Below the pieces are notes generated by a model. The model was not told the DNA's origin. It searched no databases and saw only the letters and a list, made by a program, of their open reading frames with translations. From assembly GCA_963969595.1 (NCBI GenBank), contig OZ018411.1, positions 24,116,545 through 24,180,544 of the forward strand: a DNA stretch of 64,000 nucleotides, in the 5' to 3' direction. Shown here piece after piece: positions 34,687 to 46,672 of the stretch (its first letter is position 1; each line of letters begins with the position of its first letter). Source of the stretch: Neckera pumila. Lineage: Eukaryota; Streptophyta; Bryopsida; Hypnales; Neckeraceae. The translations under genes were made by a program, and so were the position numbers.

Positions 34687-35552
34687 TTTCGAATTCGCTC
34701 CTACCTTGATTTGATTCTATTCTTGGCTAGTCAGCGATCTGGAGATGTTCATCTTCTTACGAGTATCAAATCTCTTGTTGGTAGCAATTTCATACCACAA
34801 ACACTCCAGCAAATACTAGATTCTGCAATCCGTGGAGAACTTCAGCAAGGTAGCAAACTGATCGAAACGACTATGGGAAAGTTGGGGTTACCTGAACTCA
34901 GCTACAAATGTCTGGGACCACGCCTTGCCAAACGAATCTTTCTCGGTCAAATTAAACAGAAAGCCCCGCAAAGTCATGCCTTTCGATCAAACCGTAGCTG
35001 CGTTTCAACCATAACCCTAAAATTTTATCAACTCTCAAAAAGCACAAGAAGAGCTGGCGAATTCCAAGACACTCTTGGCAGGAGAGATCTGCAGATGGGG
35101 TTTCGATTGAGTGGAAACCCTAAAAACAATCTGCCTGACTGGACACATGGGTGCTTGAATCGTGGGCTGAAATGGAAGTTCGGATTCAAAGTCCAAGATT
35201 CGGAGCAATGATTGTAAGTCCCTCTGACCTAATCTAACATAAGAGCCGGGTTGGGTCGCGCAGTCGAGTCTATAGTAGTGCAACGAGCCTCTTGTAAAAG
35301 CCTCTGTGCCATGACCACTATGCTGTAGAAATGAATAACAATTTTTGTATATAGGTGAAAAACTCATAACATTCAAGAGCTGACTGTAAGACTGTCTTCT
35401 CCCTGACAAAATGGTGTGGAATATTCCACATCATATTTAGCTAAAGAACACCTCTCAGGTAACATGGACATCACATGTCCGCATTGATGAGATTTTGTGG
35501 ATGTGGTCTCAGGGAGGGAAAGGCAACCTCCCTGAAGGCTAATGAATGTTAT
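34687..35552. other. 5' flank of the TMEM45-like gene
   Basis: Moderate GC, falling after about 35220. It probably holds the promoter and 5' untranslated region of the minus-strand gene; no clear TATA box or other site could be assigned. Open frames on both strands have no recognisable content. Confidence 0.4.
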
Positions 35553-35935
35553 GTTGTGAATCAAAATGCAAGTGATTCCATAACTTTGGACGCATTGTGA
35601 ATTAGTTACAAATTTTTGAAGATGCAAGGTATAGGGTGCTAAAAGTGTCATGTAGGCCATGCCAAAATAGATATGATATACATTGATAAATGATGAAGAC
35701 AAGAAGTTAAATCAATAGCAAGTAAATCCAAAATGGACCACTTGTGCGGTTGCCACCTCTACAGTGCTATTAATAGAATTGCACACAACTCAAAATGGGC
35801 CTTAACTTCACTAAACAGTTGTAATGTGCATTGTCTTGGGTATTTTCTGTATTCATTTTCATTTCAAAAATAGAAATTGCTTTTTAGGAGCGGTCCGTTT
35901 TAAGTGTAATTACCTCAAAGCCCAAGGTGAATGTA
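35553..35935. repeat. Dispersed repeat shared with 15813-16216
   Basis: Same orientation as the earlier copy. The similarity stops where the foldback element 35917-36374 begins, so the foldback may have landed in it. Confidence 0.6.
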
Positions 35936-36374
35936 AAAAAAAAGATCCCCTATTTTGTGCCGTCTTTATTCACCTCTCCTAGCTAATTTGGGGCCTCTGA
36001 TTACAAATACAAATTTACAAATTTGTGAATTTTATCATGCGTGGCAAATAAAACATTCCTGCATTTTCCCTAAGAATATAAGAGGATGGGGGGATGGGGG
36101 CCAAACGGCCTCCACAAGAGGCTTGTTGCACTGATATAGACTCGAACAAGTCGCACTTATAATTGCGCAATGAGCCATATGCGAGGACCATTTTGCGCCC
36201 ACGTTTTATCTCAGCAAAAATACAGGAACTTTTTATTTGCCACGCATGATAGAATTTGCAAATTTTGAATTTACAACTTGCAATCAGCGGTCCCAAATTA
36301 GCGAAGAGAAGTGTAGAAAATATATTAGTCAAGTACAAAATAGGGGGGTTGTTTTTACATTCACCCTTGGCTAG
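35917..36374. mobile_element. Foldback element with about 200 bp arms
   Basis: The left arm starts CCAAGGTGAATGTAAAAA and continues CCCCTATTTTGTG, GCTAATTTGGGGCC, CATGCGTGGCAAATAAAA. The right arm is its inverse, ending TTTTTACATTCACCCTTGG. The loop centre (about 36080-36190) is GC-richer, with CAACAAGCC-like text. Single arms of the family are at 3420-3704 and 13686-13850. No ORF. The RNA or DNA strand could form a long hairpin. Confidence 0.75.
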
Positions 36375-36429
36375 ACCCTTGCATTTGTTTTGTTGCACAA
36401 TCACATGCATAACTACCGGCTTCTACGTG

Positions 36430-36531
36430 CAGTCAGGGGCGGTGAAGCCCACCGATTAGTGCTAGAATAGAAGTCCAATTTTTTTGGAAATTCCATTCCA
36501 TCATTGAATGGTGGGCTTCACCACCCCCCGA
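36430..36531 (+). mobile_element. Small foldback with 9 bp near-duplication
   Basis: GGTGAAGCCCACC (36441-36453) pairs exactly with GGTGGGCTTCACC (36510-36522), continued by G-rich/C-rich ends. It is flanked by TTCTACGTG and TTCTACATG, a 9 bp duplication with one mismatch, as left by MULE-type transposons. The class is inferred from the duplication length only. Confidence 0.55.
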
Positions 36532-37086
36532 TTCTACATGGTGGGGTGTGTGGGCGTTTTATTCCCGCCCTTGAAATAAAGTGTACACAAAGCCAGGCTC
36601 TTGTAATTGTGAGGTCAAACTCCTTAGGGGTGTCTAACAACATGTAATTCAGTTGAGCCTTCCAAGCAATGGATCTTTGTTGTTTTCCTAATCCTAAATT
36701 TTTACTGGTTAATATTTAATCAAAATAATCAAATTGAACCACTTGTTAGAATTGGTGTCGGTTTTGACTTTAGTTGTCAAAACTGAGATCCAATAGTCAT
36801 TAGTTAAACAAGATGGAGAAAACAACTTAATTTATAGGGTTTGTTTTGCCCTTTCCTTAGATGACAAAGAATTCTAACTTTAACAGAGATTTCTAAATAA
36901 TAAGGGATGAAGTTCTAACTTAATTTATCTTTAGTAAACTTTGAGATAAATTCTCAACTACTTCTTACTAGCGGGGTAAACTTGGAAACTACTGTTGTCC
37001 TAGGAGATTGTTGTTTTTATCTTTTTACCTTTGCTTTTGACTCTTTAAGAAGGTAAAACTCTTAACTTTAGCTTTTTGATCTAAAT

Positions 37087-37570
37087 GTTATTTACTATGA
37101 ATTTTGACCGTGTCGATTCATCAAAATTCTTACGTAATTCTTTTTTACTCTAGGTTCTAACCTTTGACTTCTTAGATAATTGTTATTAACTGTGAATCTT
37201 GACCGTGTCGATTCATCAAAATTCTTACGTAATTCTTTTTTATCTTAAGGTTCTAAATTATTTCTACCTTTACTTTTATATTCTAATAATCCTAAAATAT
37301 TTCCAATTAATTCTTAAATGAATAAATACCTTTCATAATTTTTTTATCCTTAGTAATAAATTCTCAATTAATTCTTACTAATTGGATAAATTTGGTGTTT
37401 TAACTTTTGTCTTTTGAAATCAATATTCTTATCTTTTAATCTTTACTTTAAAGTTTTAAGAAGGTAAAAGCTTCTTACTTTTGACTTCCTGGATAATTGT
37501 TGTTTACGGGTGAATTTTGACCGTTGCCCAATTCATCAAAATTCTTCCGTAATTCTTTTTTATCCTAAAG
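37087..37570. repeat. Three spaced direct repeats of about 75 bp
   Basis: Each copy contains TGAATTTTGACCGT or TGAATCTTGACCGT, then ATTCATCAAAATTCTT, then CGTAATTCTTTTTTA. The first two are about 100 bp apart and the third about 310 bp further on. Confidence 0.7.
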
Positions 37571-37606
37571 TTCTAAGTTATCGCTATTTTTACCTTGTAA
37601 CCTAAG

Positions 37607-37677
37607 ATTTCTAAAAGATTCTAAAAGATTCTAAAAAAATTCTAAAAAGATTCCTTAAAAGATTCCTAAAAGATTCT
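37607..37677. repeat. 11 bp tandem array (TTCTAAAAGAT)
   Basis: About six imperfect units of TTCTAAAAGAT, with one- or two-base length changes in the A-run or an added C. Confidence 0.85.
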
Positions 37678-38770
37678 TCTTGGTAACTTCTCTTTTTACG
37701 GCTACTTTTCTTCTAGGGATAAGTTCTAATAACTTTTCTTCATTGCGGTAAAATCTTTGTGTAATTGCTATAGTAGTTTTCTAAAAGTCCTTCGTAAATT
37801 TCTATTGGGTTTTTTCCTAATTTCCTATGATGATTCCAATTTCACTAACAATTTGGAAAGCTTAACGTCTAATCTACTAACCTTGGAAAAAATACAAGAA
37901 ATAAAATAATCAGTAAAAAATAATCAGTTACTAACCTGAACATTGTTGCTTTCCTTGTTGTACAACACCACCCACTGGTCAATCGCACGCTCCAATTCCA
38001 TCTTTTGTGTTTGGCGTTTTGGCATTTGCTTTTTTTAACCTTTTTAATGTTTTTATGTAAATCCACAATCTTTTTTCCAAGTATTTTCTTTTCTTTTGTT
38101 TCTTTTGTTTCTTCTTTCAAATGTTTCTTTTTCTTTTGGGATATTTCCCAGGGAATAAATCTAATCAAATCTAATATCAACTTTTGGAGATACTTTGTGG
38201 AAATAAAATCTAACCAAACCTAATGCCAACTTCTTGGCTAATTCCCTTGGAATCAAACGAGGTCTTGAAACAAAGTTTATCTAACTTCTTCTAACTAATA
38301 ACTAACTTCTAGAATCTAATAAAGTCAACTATTCCTTTGTTCTTCCTTTCTAATTGGCCTATAAGCAAATTCCAACCTTATTTTAGGGATTCAAATATGC
38401 TCAATTGAATGAACCTCTTTCACTTAAACTTTGTACTAAAGCACTTGTCTTCTTCACTTGCAAATTGTTTTGCAAGTGTTGTTGCTTTAGAGTTGGACGT
38501 TTGCCTTCCAAGATGAAGCTATGGCGTCATTGGCCTGACGAATATGCTTGCTAGCCGGTACTTGGCCAATTGTCTTGGTTGAATTCTTGAATTTTTGAAC
38601 TGGCTGGCTGGCCCTCGGCCGATTGCTGGACTGGTATTTCCTAATTTTTGAACTGGCGGTTACTGCCAAAGTTCTGGTTTTTTAAACCAAAAAACTTGGA
38701 TCTCCAAATGAGGACCCCTTAACACAAATTAAATCGGAAAATTCAAACTACGTGCGAAGCTTTGCCGTTC

Positions 38771-38790
38771 GGGGGGGGGGGGGGGGGGGG
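38771..38790. repeat. Poly-G run of 20
   Basis: Twenty consecutive G after GCCGTTC. It could form a G-quadruplex; the exact length is doubtful because long homopolymers are poorly sequenced. Confidence 0.9.
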
Positions 38791-41493
38791 ATTAGGCCCA
38801 AATTCCTAGGAAGTTTGTCTAAGTTTTGGGTAAAAATGTAAATAAGGGAGGACTTAATAGGCGATAGCTTTGCCGTATTAGAGGTTTTAACCTCAAATTT
38901 TGGAACAATTTTGCAAGTGTTCTGTTACACGTGGGACTGCAAGAGTTTTGGATCCAATCCAAAATCTCTTTAAAGACTTTCAAATAATACTTTGGACCAC
39001 GTATTCCTTTGGCAAGACCCTAGGGGGATTTTCTCAAATCAACGGCTGGAAATCCCACACCAAAGCTTTGTAGGAATAAAGTTAGGGAACAAGGACTCTT
39101 CAAACACAATAATTCAAGCCCCAAGGTATTTGAACTAACAGCAGAGCTAGGATTCGGTTCAAATATCCTCGATGTTAGTACTCAAAGTGACCTCAAGAAT
39201 AATTCAAGCGCAAGGTTAGCAAGCTTTCCAAAGGGATCCCAACGTTCTTTGAAATGGGCTCAATGCAAGTGGTAATAGAGTAATCAAGGAGCAAAATCAC
39301 TCCAAATCACAATTCAAACAAGTTTTGGCAAATTGCCAAAATTTCAACAACGTGGCTACGTTTTGGCCAAAGCTTACAAAATGAAAAGGGGGTGCAAAGA
39401 GAGGGGAGGAAATAGCCTTATATACTTGCTCAAGGTTCTCATCTTCTCTCCAATTACCTACTTCTATTCCTAAGTAAATTCAAATTTACTTAATTAAAAT
39501 TCTACACTAATGCTGTGATCACTCTAACTCTTGGAGAAAAGTTCCAAATGCCAAATGGATTGCGCCATTGTGTTCAGAAGATCCAAATTTGTCCAAGAGT
39601 CCCCATTCCCTCTGTTTCCAGGTCGTTTTGTATGTTAAAAACCAACTTTTAGCGCATCGCTAAAAAAGGTAAAAAACCAATTGTTGGAGATAATTTCGTT
39701 TTCAAGTTTTGACTGGCCAAGGTTGTTGATGAGGTCCAAGATAGTAAAAAAAAGAATCCAAGTTGACTCCAATCAGAAATCGGGAGCTCCTGGTGTATCG
39801 GTCAACGTAATGAATGTTTTAAAATCTGTTAAAAATCCATTAGCGCCACCGGTTCTGGTATTTGTCGGGTCGTAATGGAATGGAATTTGGTCGGGTGCTT
39901 TATTAGCACTAAATATTCTATCATGATTTTTAGTGGGATTTTACCACCACTTTGGGATTTTCTAGGAATTTCTCAATGTGTAAAACACGGTTGACTTCAC
40001 AGGGAGTCATTTCCGTAGTTTGAAAAATTACGAAACCTTTTGAGCAACTTCTAGGAATTTTTCAAGTGCCATGTGCAAACTTACAATTTTCCTTGCACTA
40101 ATAAAAGGAGTGTCTAATTTAATTCCTTCCAGTTTAATTTCCATCCAAGGGGAAAATCATTCTGGATATAGGATTAATTCCCTTCCAAAGGGGGAATAAT
40201 TTTTGGTCAAGGGAATCTAGCAATCAAGCTTCATCGTTAGGCTCCTGGCAGGTTTCTTGGTCAAAACCTCCGTTCTTTGCTCGTGGACTGCTTATAATCC
40301 TGGTTTATGGTTTTATCTGCATTGTTCCCTGACTTCTTTCGTATCCTCTATTTTCTATTCTAAGTATTTCACATGCCCTTCAAAAGTCTATTTCTAGGTG
40401 GTTTTGTGGTTTGGCCATCAGGCTTAATACCACTTGAACCCTCAAATGTTCTCTCAAATGCTTAAATAGACTTAATATTAGTTCATAATAGTAATTAAAG
40501 TGGTTCCGGGCTTCTTGGTCAAATCATATCTCATTTGTGGGGATTTTCTCCAAATGTCATGTGAACATACTTATACTATCTTTTTAACCCTAATTAATCG
40601 TAAATGTGAGCAAAAAGCGAAAAAGCGAAAATTCTGAGGTTCAAGTGCTAACTTGGAGGCCTACAAGGGGCTATTTTACACTATGTTTTAAGCCCCAACT
40701 CTTTAAATCTGGATTCAAGGCCAAATCCAAACTTCCTTGGGTTGTAAAAGGTGAATTAAAAATATGAAATGTGGAGCTTGAAACTTCATGTGTGAAAGCC
40801 AAAGTTTCAACTTATCTCACGTATAATACATGGTAATAAATAGCAATTTAGTGGCCCGAAAATGGATCAAAAGGTCAATAATTCATTTTTTGGGACATTT
40901 TTTTATCATCAAATCTCTATTGCATAGATTTAGGCAAGATTTGAGCCCATGAAGATGCTTTGTATGGTGTTTTTTACCTCATTCTATATTTAAAACAATA
41001 GTTGGGATTCAGAGCCTGAATTGAGATTCTATTCTTGTTAATCCTAATTCAATCTCTAAGTGCAATTTCCTTATGCCACAATTTCCAAAACTTTGTTACA
41101 AAGAATTGCGAATAGATTTGGAATAGCACATGGCCTGTGCTGTAAAAATACTTTATATACAATCTCTTGATATCCTAAAACCTCTTAAGTAATCCTAAAC
41201 TTATTTTCAAATTCCATTTTCTCAAATCCCTATTCTAAATTTTCACAATAAACTAAAAACTGCCATAGCTAGCTTTGATTTAGTGTAAGAGATGGATAGC
41301 CATTTCAAATGACTTGAAACTTCATTTGAATATAGATCAGCTATTCAAATATATACATCTCAATTTTCAACCAAATCTAAAATACTGTCCAACTTTAGTA
41401 GACATTTTCCACTATTGACTTTTTAACCTTCCTACAATAACCTAGAAACTGCCATACCCAACTTTGATTTAGCATAAAAGATGGATAGTCACT

Positions 41494-41695
41494 CACTACA
41501 AGGGAGCAGTGTCAATTCGGACATTTTTTTGTCAATTTTTTGTCAATTTGGACATTATTTTGTCAAGTTTCTGTCAATTCGGACAATTTTTTGACAAGAT
41601 TCTATCAATTCGGACAATTTTTTGACAAGATTCTATCAATTCGGACATTTTAGTCAATTAGGACGTGTCAATTCGGACACTGTTTTCTTGTAGTG
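41494..41695 (+). mobile_element. CACTA (En/Spm) MITE with ACT duplication
   Basis: The 202 bp element begins CACTACAAGGGAGCAGTG and ends inverse CACTGTTTTCTTGTAGTG, close to the plant CACTA consensus CACTACAAGAAAA. A 3 bp duplication ACT flanks it (41491-41493, 41696-41698), as expected for the superfamily. The interior is almost entirely repeats of TGTCAATTCGGACA in both orientations, like the subterminal binding-site arrays of CACTA elements. Confidence 0.88.
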
Positions 41696-41698
41696 ACT

Positions 41699-42756
41699 CC
41701 AATTGAATTAAAACTTCATCACAATATAGATCAACTACTTAAATACTCACATATTAAATTTTCAACCCGATATAAGATACTCTTCAACTTTGGTGGACAT
41801 CTTCCCGCTACTGATTTATAAGCAACTACTCCCGTAACTTTTCTTTTAGTTGCTATTTTGCCAATAACTAATTGAGATTGAGTCCAAATCTCATGAAATC
41901 TTTATTGAATTTTAATGAAAAATTGAAATACATATTCACTAAATTTCATAATCATATAATGAAAAATGTCTGGGATATGCTCCTTCAAACTTTGTTGCCT
42001 TAGATTCTGTATATATTAGACATCTTCTACTTCAACACTTCACATAGCCACCAATACATAAAAGATATTGCTTTCAAATTTCTTGTGCTAATAGTGTATC
42101 TTGGTCAAATCAAACCTTCAAAATCTGAATTCAAATGGAAATACCAACAGTATACAATAGTTGGAAACTTGGAATACCCAATATCAAATACTACTTTCTT
42201 CATAAATAACGAAAGTCATCCACAATAGTTTGCACAAAATTCCATCCTCACCCTCACTATTCACCAAACTTTTTCCACGTCCTCTTAAGCTCCAAGAGAG
42301 AGACAAAAGACCAACCTTTGCTTCTAAGTAGCCTCAAACAATTCCTAACCCTTGGCAACTAGTCACCACTTAATCCTAACTTCTCACTATTTCTACCTAC
42401 CAACTCATTCATCCTACTAACCATTGGTTCACATTCAAGAACGCAATTAGAACATGAATAACACTGACACCATCTAAACAACACCTACAACTACATTTGA
42501 ATTCAAACAAAGATACTTGTAAATGCCTATTTTAAATAGTAAACAAATCCATCACAAAACATGTTGTTCTGAAGGCATTTTGGCATACATGGACTTTGGA
42601 CGTGGTGTAAACCCCCCATATTCCAATTTTTAATTCTTTACCATTTAGATTTTGAGAATTCAGTGAAACTTGGGCCTTAGAATATAGTGTGAAGCATCCT
42701 TTATTTGCATGATCACTTCTTATGAGATTTGCATTCAAAAAAGGGCCTTTAAATAA
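41699..42756. other. AT-rich intergenic, nothing recognised
   Basis: No gene or repeat recognised. The sequence on both sides of the CACTA element (41270-41480 and 41700-41900) shares TTCATTTGAATATAGATCA- and ACTTCATCACAATATAGATC-like text, a weak direct repeat. Confidence 0.4.
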
Positions 42757-43503
42757 TCCTGATCCTAATAGGACGGACCTAAGACTATAAAAATGAACCT
42801 CAAACTCCTATCCCTTTGCGTGTTCCCATTTAATGATTACTTATTCTTGAAATTTTTAATTTTTAATTTTCATAGATGAAATGACATGTCTTCTACATGT
42901 TACAAAGTTTTCAGATTCTTTTTGTGAAAATTTGAAATTATTGTAATGTTTGTAAGGAAGAAGTGAAGAAAATTCATATCAATTACTCCGTACAAACTTA
43001 CCTTAAGAAAATCTGAATTTTTTTCCCATAGGTGTATATTATATTTAAATATATCATGGTGTAAAAAAACTTACCTTATCTTTATATAATTAAAGAATCA
43101 AAGGACAATGGTTGTTCATACAAATTTCAAATTGCAATAAAATATTCAATTTTAAGATTTTCCAAAATTTTCAGTTGGAGTAGGAACCGCACTTCATTAT
43201 CTTCATTTCATTTGTGGAACTTGAATTTTAAGAAAAATCATTTTCATCTCTCAAATTCACATCATGTACAACAAGCTTGAAGTTGCCAAAATACACTATA
43301 TATTGTGATCCATAGAATAAGCATCTTCCTATGTAAAAAAGTCAACAATGCCACAAAAAGAGGATTTCCATCACCATTTTGTTTAAAAAGTTTTCAAGTA
43401 AATTCTCAAAAAAATTGGATGAAAAAAAATTCCATCTCTTTGGGAGTTTGGGGTGCTAAATGTCATCTAGAAGCTATTTTATGGCCTCCCTAGCATTTTA
43501 GGA
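42757..43503 (+). mobile_element. TTAA-family C MITE, copy 2
   Basis: The interior matches 31171-31839 in the same orientation. The right end AGCATTTTAGGA is followed by TTAA (43504-43507). The left end is decayed (TAATCCTGATCC). A third, direct copy starts 340 bp further on. Confidence 0.65.
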
Positions 43504-43844
43504 TTAAGAAGGTTAATTTTGGTCTTGTACAAGAGTATAAATAAAGTGTGTTGGGGTGGCTCATCTATGTAAGGCTTATGGACCTAAATGATCTATTCCA
43601 TCCTCGATACTTCAGTTAGGAAGTAGACCTTTGCGGCTTTTCCTGAGAAATTCTTAGATCTCGATATGATGCTCGATATGATGACAAGGTTATTTGATCT
43701 CCTACCATAGTTGAGGAGACCACAATGGTAAGTACCCTGTTAATGCCATGGTTTGAATTCATGACCATTTCACTAGTGTGCCAAGGCTAGAGCTACTAAG
43801 CCAAGACAACGAACTCCTTTTTGGCTTTAATATAACATTCTTAA

Positions 43845-44440
43845 TCCTGATGGATAAACCTATGACTATAGAAATGAACCTCAAAGTCATTTCACTCTAT
43901 ATGTTCCCATTTGTAATTATATATTTTGAATTATTAAATATGCTTTCACATGTCCTCTATAGGTCATAAAATTTTGAGTGCATTTTGTGAAAATTTACAA
44001 TTTCTATGGTGTTTTTAAGGAAGAGGTGAAGAAAAATCATATCAAACACAAATTTGATTTTAAAAAGCTACAAAATTTCTCCATGGATGTATATGATAGT
44101 CTAGAATATCATGGAATGAAAACATATATCATGTCTTTCTACAAGTAGAGAATAAGGAGACCATGGTTATACTCCCAAAATACAAATTGCAATAAAATAT
44201 TCAATTCTAGGAATTTTTCAAATTTTCAATTTGGAAGTCTGAACCGCACTTCATTAATTTTATTTCATTAATTGGTCCTAAATTCAAAAAGGATAATTTT
44301 TATAGTTTAAATTGACATCAAAAACAAAGAACTTAAAATTGCAAAAGCATACTACCCAATGATCCATAGATTGAACATCTTCTTGTATAGAAAAGTCAAA
44401 ATATACCACAATAGGAAAAATAATGTCTAATTATATAAAT
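43845..44440 (+). mobile_element. TTAA-family C MITE, copy 3, right end lost
   Basis: Begins TCCTGATGGATAAACC after TTAA (43841-43844). ATGAACCTCAAA-TC, TGTTCCCATTT, GTGAAGAAAA and TCATATCAAA blocks match copy 2. Similarity fades near 44430 without a recognisable end. Confidence 0.6.
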
Positions 44441-44589
44441 GTAATTCTATTAATATCCAATTACATTCAATTGAAATCCCTCCAAAAGAAATGGACGGGT
44501 ATAAATCATTTCTTTTGCACCTTACATGTCTAGATTTTTTAGGCTTTGAATCTTATTAGCTTAACATTTTTGCACTATCAATACTGAAT

Positions 44590-45177
44590 TAAAAAATATG
44601 TATATTGAATAATTGAGTTGAAAGTCTAGGAAAATAAATTCAAAAAATCAACACTTGATTTTCACCCTTTGAAAAATTACTAAGTAGAAATATGTATGAG
44701 ATTGAAAGATAATATAAATCATTAATAGGTTAAGATGGAATTGAAACACAATAATCCCAATGGCAAGATTTTCTAGCAAGTGAATGAAATTCCTTCAATT
44801 TTCTTTTAAAAAAATTGCAAAAACTGTGATAAAAAATGAATCTTGTAATTTATTTTTTCAAAGGGATTCTTAGATTGCCCAAAAAACAAGATTGTCAACA
44901 ACTTTCTAATCACTAATTTAAAATGCTTCTTGTTTAAACAAATTTTTAATTTTTAATTTTAGTGAATTTCTTGTGCTGCTTGATGAGTTCTAATTTGGAC
45001 TTATTATAGCAATACTTTTGCTCCCAAGCATTGATTCAAATAAGAATTATTTTCCCAGAAAGCTAATGTATTCTCCTACCCTAAATTTTTTTTGAAAAAA
45101 TAACAATAAAAATTGAGATTGTAGGAACATATCCAAAATCCATTTTGTCCCCCAAGGGAACAATGGGACTTTAGAGG
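44590..45177 (-). mobile_element. TTAA-family A2 copy, truncated
   Basis: Reverse orientation. The right end GGGACTTTAGAGG is followed by TTAA (45178-45181), and the subterminal palindrome reads TTGTCCCCCAAGGGAACAA. The left third of the family is missing. Confidence 0.65.
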
Positions 45178-45228
45178 TTAAAAAGTATTAAAAAAATTTG
45201 TATTATATTTTGTCATTACAAAAAAATT

Positions 45229-45717
45229 CAGCCTTTGAGAGATTTGCTTTCCTTCACAAAAGGACTGTGAGTTCTCTGCAATGTAACTCACAGCCCCTTT
45301 GGTCACTATTCATCATCAATAGTGTCCACAATAAAAAATATCAAAAAATATTAAAATACTGGAAAATATTGGAAAATATTGGAAAATATTAAAATTACAA
45401 TAAAATATTAAAATTACAATAAAACAATAAATAATAAAATAATAATCTAAATAATAATTGAATAATAATTTAGATTGACAAAGATAATTTTGGCCACATC
45501 AAATTTGGAATTTTGGAATTTTTCTATTTAGTTTAATAATAATAATTTAAAAAAAAATTTAATATTTTCTAAATTACATTTCTGCATTGTCTTGACCAAA
45601 TCAGGCCCTCCAATTACCTACCCCCCCTCCCAATTTTTTATTTTATTTTTTCCCGTTTATTTGGCTAGCGTTCTTTACTGTTCGGGAATTCACAGACCTC
45701 CCAAAGCCTCAAGTTTC
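45229..45717 (+). mobile_element. Possible relative of the ATTAGAGG MITE
   Basis: The left end (CCTTTGAGAGATTTG, then GGACTGTGAGTTCTC) and the right end (GGGAATTCACAGACCTCCC, then AAAGCCTCAAG) are imperfect inverses. The left motif resembles GGGCTGTGAGTTCCCC in 15284-15590. The core is AT-rich, with tandem GGAAAATATT/AAAATTACAAT at about 45355-45440. The exact limits are uncertain. Confidence 0.45.
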
Positions 45718-46672
45718 TTGTAATGTTTAGAAGTTGGCAATAAAGTTTCCTTCATCATGTACTAGGATCATGGATTTTTAAGCATGGAAAATACGAAGAT
45801 AATTCTTTTTATACATAGCCAACTTCGTAAAGTTGTTACAAATGGACAAATTCAATTTTGAATTTCTTTACAAATTAAAATATCATCAATCTTATTATAA
45901 TGAGATTTTATACCTTAAAATTTCTCTTACTCAAAGAATAAACCTATGCCTTTATGGGCATTACTAATCTTATTACAAATTTAATATATTTATAAAAAAT
46001 TTAAATTGAATTTAAATTTAAAAATCTTAATTCAAAGTACTCTTAATAAAATCATAAGTATTGGGATAAAATCGAACAAATAGTATATTTATTTCTTGCT
46101 ATCATCGAAGAGAAATGAGTCAAAAATGTCTATAATTACATTTGACAAAGTATTAGTTAATGAATTGCCATAAATAGAATTTAGTTGTTTTGAGTTTCGG
46201 ATCAATAAAGTGCAATACTAGAAACTTTTTAGCACCCAACTTCAGCTTCTTGCAAATTATATGAGATCTAAAGGTTCATATCCTAAAACACATTATCTAT
46301 AGACATATATATTTAATATACATCTATGCCAAGCATGAAGATGTTTGTATCTATCCAAAAAGCTAGAACTAGGTGGTTAGGGCTTGTCACTACCGTACTA
46401 CATGGTGTAAATAGAGGCTTTGAAGGGACATTTTTCCATTTTGTTATAGCCTTAAGACTTTAGTCAACTATCCACATTTTGAATTGTTGCACTAGCTACT
46501 TAAGAATGGGACCAATGGATTCAAAGTTTGTTTGATAGTTGAAAAATTTGCAATCAAAGTTTGAAGAGAGGTTTCTACGCCCATAAATCTAAGGATCTTT
46601 TCCGATTCAATTAATGTAGTGTCTATTCATAGTCGGTGGCAAAGTTGGCATATCCAGAATTACAATTTCATC
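45718..46672. other. AT-rich intergenic, nothing recognised
   Basis: No ORF or repeat was identified before the unknown ORF at 46673. Confidence 0.4.

Larger units (their letters stand above)
36541..41490. other. AT-rich intergenic, no gene
   Basis: Nearly 5 kb with no ORF over about 103 codons and none recognisable. It contains spaced direct repeats (about 37087-37160, 37188-37260, 37498-37570: GAATTTTGACCGT, ATTCATCAAAATTCTT, CGTAATTCTTTTTTA), an 11 bp tandem array near 37607-37677, and a 20-base poly-G at 38771. The recurring TTCTAA/GGTAAAAC text at 36.8-38.3 kb suggests an old amplified element I cannot name. Confidence 0.5.

Noticed and set aside
34261..35211. 316-codon open frame on the plus strand
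   Set aside because: It runs antisense to exon 1 of the TMEM45-like gene and through its 5' flank; composition is that of a shadow frame and no domain is seen.
38771..38790. Poly-G run as a regulatory G-quadruplex
   Set aside because: No gene nearby, and homopolymers of this length are often sequencing or assembly artefacts.
41494..41695. CRISPR-like array (repeated TGTCAATTCGGACA)
   Set aside because: Units alternate in orientation with no unique equal-length spacers, and the block has CACTA ends and a 3 bp duplication.
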